A stretch of 64,000 nucleotides of DNA from Arcuatula senhousia. Taxonomy: Eukaryota > Mollusca > Bivalvia > Mytilida > Mytilidae. A program made the position numbers and the translations under genes. Below, piece after piece: positions 35,715-46,495 of the stretch. How positions within the stretch are numbered: the stretch's first letter is position 1; each line of letters begins with the position of its first letter. The notes under the pieces are model-generated. The model saw only the letters and a list, made by a program, of their open reading frames with translations. It ran no database searches and was not told the origin of the DNA. The DNA is taken from assembly GCA_963971305.1 (NCBI GenBank), contig OZ020308.1, positions 19,873,092-19,937,091 on the forward strand, read 5' to 3'.

Positions 35715-37700
35715 GTGAGTTTAGTGTTGTTTCCAGAGATACCGGTAGGGGGACGTCTGACTCTTTTCTTGCCAAAATGGAAAGCAATAACGCCAGATAA
35801 TTGGGTTATTTCGGTCAAAGAGGAGGGTTACAAGCTAGAATTCTTACAAAAACCACCTTTTTTGGGAATCAGAAATACAAAAGTAGATCCCGAAAATATA
35901 GAAATTTAAAAAAAGAGGTAGATATCCTTTTAGAAAAGGGGTCTATAGAAACTGTAGACAAAAACAAATTTCAAAGCGGTTTTTACAGCACACTTTTTGT
36001 GGTCAAGAAGAAAAATGGCAAGTTAAGACCAGTTATAAATTTACGTCCTCTGAATCAGTATCTCAGGAAGCAACACTTCAAAATGGATACAATGACAAAG
36101 GTGTTGAATCTAGTGAAGAAGGGAGACTGGGCTTGTTCTTTCGATTTACAAGATGCATATTTGCATATCCCAATATTTCCAAAACATCGAAAGTTCCTAA
36201 GGTTCTCAATAGAGAAGAAGATCTACCAATTCAAAGTTCTCTGCTTTGGCCCAACAAGTGCGCCTCGAGTTTTTACAAAAATTGTATCGGTAGTGGCAGC
36301 ACATCTTAGAAAGCTATGTGTGAGATTAGCGGTCTATCTAGACGATTGGTTGATAGTAAATAAGAACAAAATGTTACTAGTAAACAATCGAGAGACGGTA
36401 ATCACTCTCCTTACTTCACTAGGGTTCATTATAAATGCAGAAAAGTCCGATCTGATCCCAACTCAAAACATAGTTTACATAGGGGACATTCCAGACTAGA
36501 TCTGGGTCTTGTTTTTCCAACACTAGAAAGAATTCAAAATCTAAAGATGACAATATCTCAATTACTAAAAGGGCAGACATCTGCCAGACATTATCTGAAA
36601 CTGTTAGGGATAATAGCATCATGTCTCCAACTGTTTCCCAACAGCCGTTTGTTCATGAGGCCAATTCAGATACATTTGCTACAGGCTTGGAGTCCAACCA
36701 AAATGAGCATGGACTATCAAATTACTGTCACGCAAGATCTGAAGGCTCACCTTGCATGTTGGCTGTCCACGACAAACACAATGCAGGGCAGAGTATTGGA
36801 GGAGAAACAAACGACAATGACTTTGACAACAGATGCTTCAAAAATAGGTTGGGGAGGTGTTCTAGGGGACAAGACAATCCAAGGTCTGTGGACGTCAGAT
36901 CAGACAAACTATCACATAAACAGTCTGGAATTAGAGGCAGTATTTCTGTCTCTAAAACATTTTCTGAAATTTCTTGTTGGAAAGAATATTCTGATTCGTT
37001 CGGAAAATTCCACGGTTGTACAATATATCAACAAACAAGGGGGCACAAGATCATCTCAGTTGTGCATTCAGACATGGAACCTGTGGAATCTAGCAATGAA
37101 CAATCAAATAGGATTGAAAGCAGCTCACATACCAGGCAAATTAAATGTTTTAGCAGACAGTCTGAGTCGAATAAAGATCAGGTCCACGGAATAAAGTCTG
37201 AATCAAAATGTTGTGCAACAGATATTTGCAATATGGGGAAATCCCTTGATAGATCTCTTTGCATCAGAACAGAATCACAAATGCCCAGTGTTTTGTTCAT
37301 GGGATCTCATTCAGAAAGCTCTAGCTCAATATGCCTTATCGATCAGTTGAGAAGGGACTTTTGGGTATGCTTATCCCCCAGTATCACTGATCCCAAAAGT
37401 CCTACAGCAGATTTTGAAGTTCCAGTGTCAGATACATTTGTAATACTGATAGCATCGTTCTGGCCAAAGCAAGCTTGGTATTCGCAGTTGTTGGAGTTAC
37501 TGATAGCTCACCCATTGCAGCTTCCTCCAATGGAGGATCTGCTAGTCCAGAAGGTGGGGGGAAAAAGGGTAAAACATCCAAATCCCGAGATCTTCAACCT
37601 GACTGCATGGTTAATATCGACCAACAGTTCAAGGCAAAAGGGTTTTCACGAAACACTAGGAAACTTTTGTCAGCATCTTGGCGCAGTGGCACACAGATAG
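35715..37700 (+). pseudogene. DIRS-like RT-RNase H, frameshifted
   Basis: Motifs in order: GGRLTLFLPKWKAIT, LEKGSIETV, NGKLRPVINLRPLNQYL, CSFDLQDAYLHIPI, FGPTSAPRVFTK and YLDDWLIVN (catalytic box at 36335-36346). RNase H follows: TDASKIGWGG (first Asp), SLELEAVF (Glu), SENSTVVQYIN and HIPGKLNVLADSLSR. A C-terminal connection region reads NPLIDLFASEQNHKCPVF and ILIASFWPKQAWYSQLLEL. Frame changes lie near 35907 (run of A), 36490 and 37430, with stops at 37192 and 37348 in the RNase H frame. The 359-codon frame at 36621-37700 is out of frame over RNase H and true only in its last part, where it encodes the connection region. Confidence 0.85.
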
Positions 37701-38573
37701 ACTACAAAGCTAAATTTAAACAATTCAGTAGCTGGTGTAGTCAAGGGGAAATTGATCCCTATGAAGCTTCTCTAGAAGACTGTGCCAACTTCTTAGCATC
37801 TCTGTATGAAAGGGGCCTCAAATATAGAACAATAGCAGGTTACCGATCTATGTTGTCCTCTGTTTTACCGCCCATCGATAAAACTCCTGTTGGACAACAC
37901 CCTTATATCATTAGACTTCTCAAAGGAGTGTTCAATAGTAGACCACCTGAACGGAAATTGATTCCAGAGTGGGATCTTCCTTTAGTTTTGGAAATGTTTA
38001 AAAACCCACTTTTTTCCCCCATGAATATTGCAAGGCTTAAATACCTGGCATGGAAAACTGCTTTTCTTATTGCTATAACAACTTTCAGGCGTTGTAGTGA
38101 TTTGCAGTCACTCAGGCTAGGGGAAGGTTCAGTTAAGGTTCAGCAAAAAGGTGTCAAAGCAAGATAGGACAAATCATGATAATGCTCAAATCTTTGTTCC
38201 TGCTTTTTCTGGAAATAAAGATCTTGATCCTAAAAGATGTTTGCACATGTATTTGAAAAGGACTGACAAGCTTAGAGATATGGAAAGGGTGCATGAAAAT
38301 AAACTCTTCCTTGCTACAAAGGAACCTTTTAAACCAGTTTCTGCTCAAACTATCTCTTCATGGATAGTTAAGGTGATTAAAATGTCTTACAAACTCAGCA
38401 AAAAGAAGTTGGGTAAAGTAAAGGGGCATTCCACTAGATCCATTGGTCCATCATGGGCTCTGTTTAAAGGGGCTACTCTGAAAAATGCGATGGATAGTGC
38501 AGATTGGGCAAGTTCATCTACTTTCACAAAGTTCTATTTGAAAGATGTTAATGTGAACTTTTTGGATTTGTAG
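37475..38573 (+). pseudogene. DIRS-like tyrosine recombinase, frameshifted
   Basis: The first part (37475-38167) holds an N-terminal SAM-like core-binding segment (SWRSGTQIDYKAKFKQFSSW) and the catalytic arginine in ITTFRRCSDL. After a frame change near 38150-38165 the second part (38151-38573) has the conserved HSTR box (His 38427, Arg 38436) and the nucleophile tyrosine in KFYLKD (38535-38537), ending at TAG 38571. This R...HxxR...Y set is that of DIRS-type integrases. It overlaps the end of the RT-RNase H region, as in other DIRS elements. All expected catalytic residues I could check are kept; only the frame is broken. Confidence 0.85.
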
Positions 38574-38802
38574 GTTGCCTTGAAGTAGTAGATGACAGAT
38601 TGTTAATAGCTTTTGGTGTTGGTTTTTAATCACTGAAGTATTTTTGTTTGTGCACAGAAGAATTTGTTTCATGCATCATGAGTATAAAGAATACAGATTA
38701 CCCTGGTTGGTAAGTCTATTTATATATTCTTTATAAAATCATAGGATTAATGACACACTATCTGCATACGATTACGTTGGAATCATTATAAATAAAGTAC
38801 AA

Positions 38803-38897
38803 ATGTCAGGTAAGTACTTAATTTATAATATGAAATTCTAAAATTTGTATTCAAATTCAAATTTTATGAATAAATTATACTTACATGACATATGTAT
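38803..38897 (+). repeat. Internal complementary region (ICR) of DIRS-like element
   Basis: Bases 38803-38837 are the exact reverse complement of the left outer end (33970-34004). Bases 38838-38860 are the reverse complement of 39594-39619, and 38861-38897 that of 39049-39084 with a few changes. Thus the ICR equals the two element ends joined head to tail and inverted, as in the DIRS-1 circle model. Confidence 0.85.
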
Positions 38898-38942
38898 GAA
38901 CCCCCCCTCCCTTCCGCCCCAGATAGTGTGTAGGTTTTTCAT

Positions 38943-39060
38943 ATTGGTGGTTTTGGTCGCCTATGAAAACTGAAGCTAGGCGGAAACCGGAGGCACGGGT
39001 TTTTTAATTCCGGGCGAGTCTATTATTACGAGATTGAAAATCTTTAAGTACATATGTCAG
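38943..39060 (-). repeat. Right inverted terminal repeat of DIRS-like element
   Basis: Inverted copy of 33999-34142 (AAGCTAGGCGGAAACCGG, AATTCCGGGCGAGTC, CATATGTCAG). It lacks ~24 bases present in the left copy. It continues outward with GTATAATTTATTCATAAAA before the MITE insertion. Confidence 0.85.
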
Positions 39061-39089
39061 ATTAGTATAATTTATTCATAAAAAAAACA

Positions 39090-39587
39090 TTTTCATATTT
39101 CAGGGACTGCTGAATAATTTAGTATTTTTTGGACTGAACCTGACCCGACATGGACTGGTTTACCATTTTTGTATAATTGAGCAAAGGAAAAAAAGTAAAG
39201 TTTTAACACATTATTTTAGGAAATCTAGATTAAAATTATTGAAATTATTGGTTTTAGCAAATAATATGTCTAAAGAGGATTCGTTACTGTCTTTCTGAAT
39301 GCAAATATGTCATAGAGCAAAAAGTTCAGGTAGAATGACCAAGTGGCCTTTTACATTTATTGTAAGCTAAAAATAGTTCCAAATCAACATCTTATTGATG
39401 TTGCCTTATTTTTTAGTTCAAATCCATCAAGATTACAATGAAACATTTGTAAGAAAACATTACAAAATCAAGTTTATTCTGACCTTATTGATGCAATATT
39501 TTTTGTTTGTCCTACTCAGGAAAAGATAACTCTCTAAAAAGTGTTGAGAAGGACTAAAATAATCAGTCATCCCAGAAATATGAAAAT
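39090..39587. mobile_element. ~500-bp MITE inserted in the DIRS right end
   Basis: The left end ATTTTCATATTTCAGGGACT and the reverse complement of the right end, ATTTTCATATTTCTGGGATG, are inverted copies. Removing the segment restores, within a few bases, the continuity predicted by the ICR. No open frame; target duplication not clear. Confidence 0.65.
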
Positions 39588-39925
39588 AGTCTATTTGAAT
39601 TTGAATACAAATTTTAGAATTTTTTACATGTTTCATCATCATTTAACAGCCAATTTATAATTATAATGAAGACAGTAAATGTGTGTAAATTTCATGAGTT
39701 TTTCAGTTATTTCATCAAATTACTGGACATTTAAGGAATATCACGTAGTTAACTCTTTACCGTTTGGGCATTTTTATAGAAAATATTGCTTCAAAATGGT
39801 GTCTTTCTTTTTTACACTTGCATACAATCAAAAACCAAGGAAATACCAATAGGTTATACCTTATTGGTCTTGGGTGATAATATTGTTTCATAATTTAGGT
39901 CAATGTTGAATAATTGAACATGTTG

Positions 39926-40292
39926 GTTACCATGGCAACCATCAATAAGTACATATTTTAATGATATTTATGCCCAAAATTAATGGTTGTTCATTTTCAA
40001 TTGCAGATAATATAAAGATTAATGTTGAAATAGAGTCAGATTAGTTTTTATTTAGGTAGCATATAATCCTAAGTTTACTTTTCAAACAAAGTTTGGTAAA
40101 ATTGTCAAGGATAATAGCTTTTAATCGGTTGCTAGGCAACCACTGTAATCTCAAAAAAATATGAAAAAATGCTATAAACCTGAATATTTTTTGTAAGTTG
40201 TGCCATTGCTTCCTTATTAATGCAAAATGTTTAGTTGTTGTGATAAATATACAACACAAAGCAGCCTTAGCAACCATGGTTGCTATGGTAAC
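39926..40292. promoter_or_regulatory. Cluster of X-box-like (RFX-type) palindromes
   Basis: GTTACCATGGCAAC at 39926-39939 matches the X-box consensus (GTNRCC, 0-3 bases, RGYAAC) perfectly. Near matches follow: GTTGCTAGGCAAC (40128-40140), GCAACCATGGTTGC (40270-40283) and, overlapping it, GTTGCTATGGTAAC (40279-40292). X-boxes bind RFX factors. The sites lie within the piggyBac-like element and no host promoter is visible nearby, so a regulatory role is only a possibility. Confidence 0.4.
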
Positions 40293-40945
40293 GGAGCAAA
40301 ATAACTCTGTTGATTTAACCAAAATTTGAAATTAACGTTACTTTTCCTAATATTTTGATATTTAATTTTTCAAAAAGCTTAAATAAGTTTTATGGTATGT
40401 ATATTGTTGACATGATCAGGTATTGGTCAATGTCTACAACATCTAACCTTGATTATTTATCCCCAAGGTCATATGAATTTTAACCTTTACGTTAATAATA
40501 ATTTAAAGTGCACGATGTTTTGCGTAAAAAAAAGAACCATACTGAAATGGCACTGCATATACGTTAGAATTTCTTAAAACACGATATCATTAACCTGAAA
40601 ATGATTTTGTTACCATATGAACACCTGAGTGATTATGTGAATCGGTGAGTTTTACATCAAAGCAACCATATTCTTTCGTTTTTAATATTATTTCAGAGTT
40701 TGGCTTTAGTGCCGTGTGGAGGTCGTAGAAAGCTTCCCCGTGCTTCAGTTGTATGCTCTTATATGTTTTCGAGTACTGGAATATGTGTTGGAAAGACACA
40801 GTTTAAATATTTCCAAAATTTGACAACGTTTGACTGTTTCTTTAATAATTGATAAATTTATCTGTTTGGTCATTGTTGTAATATTTTTTGGCATTTTTTT
40901 TATCAAATTTAATATTCTACCGGTTTTCCAAGTTTTCTACTCCTA

Positions 40946-40987
40946 GCGTGTCTGATGAAGGTTAATCCAGAAAAGCGCTTCACACGC
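40946..40987 (+). ncRNA. Hammerhead ribozyme-like sequence
   Basis: Stem I is GCGTGT/ACACGC (40946-40951 with 40982-40987, fully paired). The core CTGATGA is at 40952-40958, a short stem II GG/CC around a TTAAT loop follows, then GAAA (40970-40973), and a self-complementary stem III AGCGCT followed by TC, cleavage predicted after 40981. The first pair of stem II would be A-A, where active hammerheads have G-C, so activity may be low. Flanking T-rich sequence resembles the 5' part of the tandem repeat at 58497, so it may be a diverged solo copy. Confidence 0.55.
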
Positions 40988-41029
40988 AGTGAAATTTTGC
41001 TTTTGTACATTTATCAAAATCATTTCAAT

Positions 41030-41400
41030 ATGTGGATCGTGTCTTTTTGGCACATATTCCATATTCTTTCGTTTTTAATACTATAGGTAATGATGATGAT
41101 GATGAGAAATATTGGGTAGGGATGGGAAACAAAGAAACAGTAGACCACTGGAAAGCGGGAGAGATGAGTATAAGTGGTGGAAAATTGAGTCTACGTGGTG
41201 CAATGCTTGGCAGCGCACAAAGAGATTTTTTTATGTGGAAGCAGCTCGACACTCTCCACACGCGTTGGTCAACTAAGGTCAGCGTTAAGGCTTTCTGTAT
41301 TATGACCTGATGCGGATGATGCCCTCTGCAGCAACAGCCAACTAGGATACACACCTCGGTTATTCTGTGGGCTAGGCATTTACGTCAAATCCAGATACGC
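41030..41400 (+). repeat. Dispersed repeat, also at 48720-49060
   Basis: GATGATGATGAGAAATAT, GGGATGGGAAACAAAGAA, ACACGCGTTGGTCAACTAAG and GTTATTCTGTGGGCT blocks occur in the same order at 48720-49060 (for example GGGGTGGGAAACAAAGAAG and GTTGTTCTGTGGGCTGAAC). The two copies differ widely. No tRNA-like promoter boxes are evident; family unknown. Confidence 0.55.
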
Positions 41401-42150
41401 TTAGTCACCGCTTACTTACACTAATAAACGAAAAGCAAAAACAAATAAAGGAACAAATTAAACAAAAACAACAGGAGACACAAAAGCACTTCAACATTGA
41501 CAGTACTTAAAATGTTTGGGCAATATATGTATATTCAATGACATCTATAATGTGTTTGTGTCTAGTGTGTTTGGTCGTCGGTATTGGTCCTAATATGTCA
41601 CTGCTCTAAAAATCAGAGAGGTACCAATGGGGCATTCGAATGTCTAAAGTTCGAAAGAGCAGAGACAAACCCAGTTAAAACAAACAAGAACAGCACATAG
41701 AAACATAAAACATATAAAACAAATGAAAGTCAACCAACAACGTGAACCCAGGTCTTAAGAGGAGTAAACTCGTGTGTCAGGAAGGGTAAGCAATTTCAGA
41801 TTGTTTTAATTCAGCATGGCAATCCCAACATTTGTGCTCTGAGAGAGGAAGAAATCCCAAAAGCGCATGATGTCTGTCATAACATGTTCAAGTTAAGACA
41901 ACAAATGAGGAGTAACATAAACCTGTGTTATCAATTTGTGTGACAAGTGTGGCAGATGTATGTTCCATAAGCTCTGGAATATGAACGAATCATGCAGTTG
42001 CGATTTGTAAACTTCATAAGCCAGAGCGTCAAAATGTTGCTACATGTGCTACACAGGAAGGTAAAGCTAGAGCGAACGAAATGTTGCTACATAAGAAGAT
42101 AAAGTTAACATTGCATATTCAGAATAAATTATTGACATCACTGTGCTACT
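41400..42150 (-). pseudogene. Dispersed repeat and degenerate PLE 3' region
   Basis: 41610-41800 is the purine-rich dispersed repeat (CAGAGAGGTACCAATGGGGC, TTCGAAAGAGCAGAGAC). 41815-42140 resembles, with heavy decay, 54520-54800 read as minus strand: a GCGCATGATGTC motif, CTGTGTTATCAATTTG and a CCAGAGCGTCAAAATGTTGC motif correspond to PLE positions near the end of the RT frame. No intact codons of interest remain. Confidence 0.5.
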
Positions 42151-42396
42151 TGGCAGGTGTGACAGAAACAGAGTGTTAAAACAATAATGTCTGTCTGATG
42201 GTGTTAACAAAATACGTATTTGCAGTCAGATCATGAGTGAATGACACCCGAACAATCCTTTTATTTTTTCTAATAAATTCATAATTTGTTTTTATGCATG
42301 ACTATTTGCCCTATATGTGATATTACATTACTTTGGTTTGCAGAATTTGGCAGTAAAATCGCCAATACACCTGAAATAAGAATATGTCCAAAAGAC

Positions 42397-42994
42397 ATAA
42401 TGCCCCATCTTGCAACATTTATTTTTTTCCGCAATCACCAGGTGCACCTACTATAACAAAATGGTTTCTATGGCACTATTCAGTAAGATGAAATGGACTT
42501 GAACCATTCTTCTATAGGTGGTCATTCATGCGGAAAATATAGGTCACAGCCAGCTTCTGAAGCATACGTTGTGCACCTACCATACCAATATAGTTGATGT
42601 GGCACATGTCAGTAAGTGGGAATAGACTTTATCCCTATACTTCTGTAAGTGGTCATTCATGCAGAAAATATAAGTCACATCCAGCACTTGAAGCATTCAT
42701 TGTGCTTAGCATCACTAGGTGCACCTACCATACCAATATGATTGATGTGGCATTTGTCAGTTGGTGGAAATAGACTTTAACCATTCTTCTGTAAGTGGTC
42801 ATTCATGCGGAAAATACAGGTCACATCCAGCATCCGAGGCATGCATTGTGATAAACATGACTAGGTGCACCTACCATACCAATGTGATTAATGTGGCATT
42901 TGTTAGTAAATGGGAATTTGGAAATATTGGAATTAATGACGGACGAACGGATCCGAACTCTATATGCCCTCTTCTTTCGCAGATGGGGCATAAA
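42397..42994 (+). mobile_element. Tandem-repeat element with ATGCCCCATCT inverted ends
   Basis: The left end reads ATAATGCCCCATCTTGC and the right end AGATGGGGCATAAAA (inverted). Between them are about three units of the same 146-bp repeat as at 300-1412 (GGTCATTCATGCGGAAAAT, CATTGTGCTTAGCATCAC, AGGTGCACCTACCATACC) and the tail GACGGACGAACGGATCC. One unit has a ~15-bp deletion. This copy shows that the array at 300-1412 belongs to a mobile element with short inverted ends. Confidence 0.8.
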
Positions 42995-43163
42995 AATACT
43001 ATGTGCATACATGCTACTACAAATGTAGTATCATGTTGCTGTAGCATACCCCCTGCTGTTTTGACTGTTATTCCCCCATTTATAATGATTAAGTGCTAGA
43101 ACAAGAACAAGTTAATACTTTTGGGATAGATACATTAACAATACAAAACTGTACGTGTATATA

Positions 43164-44417
43164 CTCTCTCAAAAAAGAAACGCAACATGCAAAAAATTTG
43201 AACTTACATCGCTTACAAAAGTCGAGTTTTATATCATCAGTTGTTGCATTCTCATTATGAAATTTTGCTTGGCAATTGTAGAGGGACCATTTTTTTCTTT
43301 AATGGCTAAAATCTTTATTAAATGTCAAAAAAATCGAGTGCGCATGACAATCAGAATTATGTCATGCAGTTTTTTTGCAAGACAGTACTCAAACTGCCAT
43401 CCCCATATTAAAAAAGAACGTTCCGCACAAGATTTCAATATCAGATTCTTATAACCCAAAAGTTTGTGCTTTCTTTCCGTGGTTTTTGATTGCGCAATTA
43501 GTCTTTGGCGCATGTGCAGATCCAATTCAATCAGTTGATACAACATTTTTCATAAGATCAAAATATTCACAAGGTCTTTTAAAAGCAAAAATGTCTTGTG
43601 TTTTACGTTTGTTATGTTATTGGTATGGATTTTCATCTACCCATTTGACTCTTGATGCACTACACTCCGCCCATTTTTTCAAATCTCTGAACCGTCCTTC
43701 GCATATTGTTTGCCACTTGATAGAATGTTTTGCATAAGCTTTCTTTGTAAAAATTGGTATTTTAGTTCACGACAATGTTTTGGTGCTGATATCACTCTGG
43801 ATGAATAATCAAAGGCGAATTCCCTTGTTCAAAACTCCTTCAACCGATATGTCGTGTGCGGGGGAAATTCACGCCTCACGTTGAGCCTGATGTTATAACC
43901 ACTTAAGACGGGATTTTCGTTATGACAATGGTGGTATCAAAGAAAGGGAGATTTTTGCATGGTTATGGAACCAAAAAAGTAACCGTTTCAAATATTTGTT
44001 ACCAGAATAACTGGATGTTAGCTAAGACTATCAATTTCTATGATTTTTTCAAAGTTTGATAAGCGCAAGCGCTAGCGCCACCCGATGTTTTTAAAAACGT
44101 GGGGTATGGGAGCAAAGGCTTCAATATGTGTGAAAATGGGAGCCAGAAGATCGTATGTAGCGTTTTTTTTTTTTAGAAACCGAGAGAACACAAGTGAAGT
44201 CGTAATTTTATCATTTAGACGGTATTACTACAGTTGCTGCTGCGCCTTTGTTGGCTGGTAAATTTGAATTTTGTTTATATCACACGTAAGATTAATCATT
44301 TCTAAATGATTCTGCAAAATTTCACATTCGTACGACATTTTTTAATTGATATTCAATAGTTTTTATTTTCATGATATTTTAAATATCTTTATATGTTGCG
44401 TTACTTTTTTGAGAGAG
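43164..44417. mobile_element. Tc1/mariner-like element with TA target site
   Basis: CTCTCTCAAAAAAGAAACGC at 43164 is mirrored by the reverse complement of the right end, CTCTCTCAAAAAAGTAACGC (44417 downward); the match continues through AACAT with one mismatch. TA flanks both ends (43162-43163, 44418-44419). The length, 1,254 bp, suits a complete Tc1/mariner element, but I could not find a transposase frame with a DDE/D signature, and the longest frames (120 and 73 codons) are unrecognised. It is probably a decayed or non-autonomous copy. Confidence 0.75.
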
Positions 44418-44419
44418 TA

Positions 44420-46495
44420 TATATTCTCCAGATATTCTTATCTTATTCAATGATTTAACACAGGGTTAGAAATCCCTCTGAATAGTCTTTTTTTTTCAAA
44501 CAACGCTGCCCCTCATATTCATGCGTATGTTAGAACTATTTTCTTTTCTATTGTTAATTTCATCTCATATTGTATAAGAGTGTACACAGTTTCATTTTTA
44601 TTAAATTTTGACACAACTTTGAGAAGCAAACTAAAGCACAAACAGACCTTTGTCCCTAACGTACTTTTCTTTCCTACGTTTAAATAACAATTAAAAAAAA
44701 GATTTGAACGAATCATTATGGGCTATAAGCCTGCAGATTGGATCAATGTATAATAAAAGTACTGTCGGTCTTCAACTTTTTGTTTGAACCTCTTCTCTCC
44801 GCAGTTATTTAGTTTATTCCATATTGTGAAAGTATAAACTATTTCATAAAATTCAGACCTGAAGTAAATCCAAATAATATATATGTCAACCATCACTATT
44901 ATATTATATTTTTATATCTGTGACCCAATTGGATTGTAAATTATGTATACCTACATGTATAACATTGTTGTATTATATTTTACATTTGTTATCAATAGTT
45001 ATGATTTTCGTCCCCCGCTAATCGTCCGTCACAGTTTTGTGAATTAAACTTTTCAGAAACCTCTGGTCAAACAGATAATAAAATGTTAATTAAACCTTGA
45101 AAAAAAGTTCAAACCTTTTTAACATGTAAACCATGTACATTGTGATCTTTTATAATTTACTCTGTCTATATCCCCTTCCCAAAAGACAAAACAAATTGGA
45201 AGAAGAAGCAGGACAATGATAATACCGGCTATTGTTTCCACAGTGACTTGAGAAAGTTTTACATGAGCAAAATCCTTTAAAAAGGACAAAAGGGGGAAAT
45301 GGTAGACAACAGTCTTATTCTAACCTGTCTACAAACTTCTTCTATGTATTATCCTTTTCTTTGTAAAAAATCTTACACCGTTATCTTTCGGACTGTCTTC
45401 AGATTTCCAGTGGTTAACAATAGCGGTAAACGATAGCGGTAAAACCCTGCGAGAATGCAAAAATAATAAAAAAATATATACATATATGTTCGAATTAATA
45501 GCACACGGACAGCCACACGTGTAACTGTTTACTGATAGGATATTACATTAATATTTTATTTATTTAAGGAGTTTAAATTTCCTTTCCTTCAGAACAACAT
45601 AGCCAGGAATAGATAGGAAAAGCGAACAATAAATATAGAAGAAATTGTTATTTTGCATATAAGACATTAAAATTTAAAAAAAGAAAAAAATCATTTCAAA
45701 AGTTATTAAACTGAAATTCATAATTCTAATAAAAGGGGTAAAATACAATATATTCGTTTCCTATGCTATAACACTCACAAAACGGCACCAGAGGCTGAAA
45801 ACGCGATGTCCATGTTTCCACGTTTTGTTTTTCACGTCCACATTTTAGACAACGCTTCCGCAACGTCCTAAATATTGACTTTGACTCGAAATATCGCCAA
45901 CTTTAAACGATCGCTGGAAGTTTATTACATAAGCTAAAATTATGCAGTTTATATCAAATGAAAGCTAATTTTCTCCTCAAAATTTTGTTCGATTTACTTT
46001 TTCCTATTTCAATTATAGAAAAAAGTTATTCGTCGTCAAGTAAAAACATTAGAAAAAAACGCGATTTACTTCCGCGACTGAAATCGAAAGTGAAAAACAA
46101 TTGTTTACAGTTTTTTATGAGATCGGTTAAAATATAAAATTCCAACACATTTAGATAGAGAATTTCGCCACCTTTTTAGACATAAATTTCTTTTTTCTCT
46201 AGATGACGAAATAATCTTACCGCTGATGATTTTGTCTCGGACACCGATTTTTTAAAGTTGAAAAAAATTACGTCATTTTTTTACGGTCTACATACTTTAG
46301 TTTTTATAAAATAAATCATTGATTATTATATATTTACAAAATAAAATTTATATTTTTGTAAACTAGAGGAAATCAGCTTTATTGTCATATATAGCACTTA
46401 TTATTTCAACCAGGTTTTGATAGTTGCATATGACTTCAAAGTTATGCGACCCCTGAAAAAACGCTTATGACCCGAATTCGGGTCATAGGAACGGT
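44420..46495. other. piggyBac-like element interior, no gene seen
   Basis: No gene recognised. A perfect 22-bp palindrome (TATGACCCGAA plus its reverse complement) lies at 46466-46487, just inside the right end. AGCGGTAAA occurs twice near 45423-45443. Confidence 0.4.

Larger units (their letters stand above)
33970..39619 (+). mobile_element. DIRS-like tyrosine-recombinase retroelement, decayed
   Basis: The element has gag-like, RT-RNase H and tyrosine recombinase regions in DIRS order, inverted terminal repeats, and an internal complementary region (ICR) next to the right repeat. The left outer end is 33970. The right outer end is about 39619, because the ICR at 38803-38897 contains the complement of the left end (33970-34004) joined directly to the complement of the right end, whose last part (CAAATTTTAG region) is found at 39594-39619. 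A ~500-bp MITE (39090-39587) splits the right end. Known DIRS-1 replicates through a circle formed at such an ICR and integrates with the recombinase instead of a DDE integrase. All coding regions carry frameshifts or stops, so this copy cannot act alone. Confidence 0.85.

Noticed and set aside
36621..37700. Longest uninterrupted frame in the DIRS-like region after ORF splitting (359 codons)
   Set aside because: Over most of its length it is out of frame with the RNase H motifs; only its last part matches the RT-RNase H connection region, reached by a frameshift. It is not an independent protein.
43325..43737. Overlapping plus and minus frames inside the mariner-like element as transposase
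   Set aside because: Neither shows the DDE/D signature or helix-turn-helix pattern; both look like chance frames.
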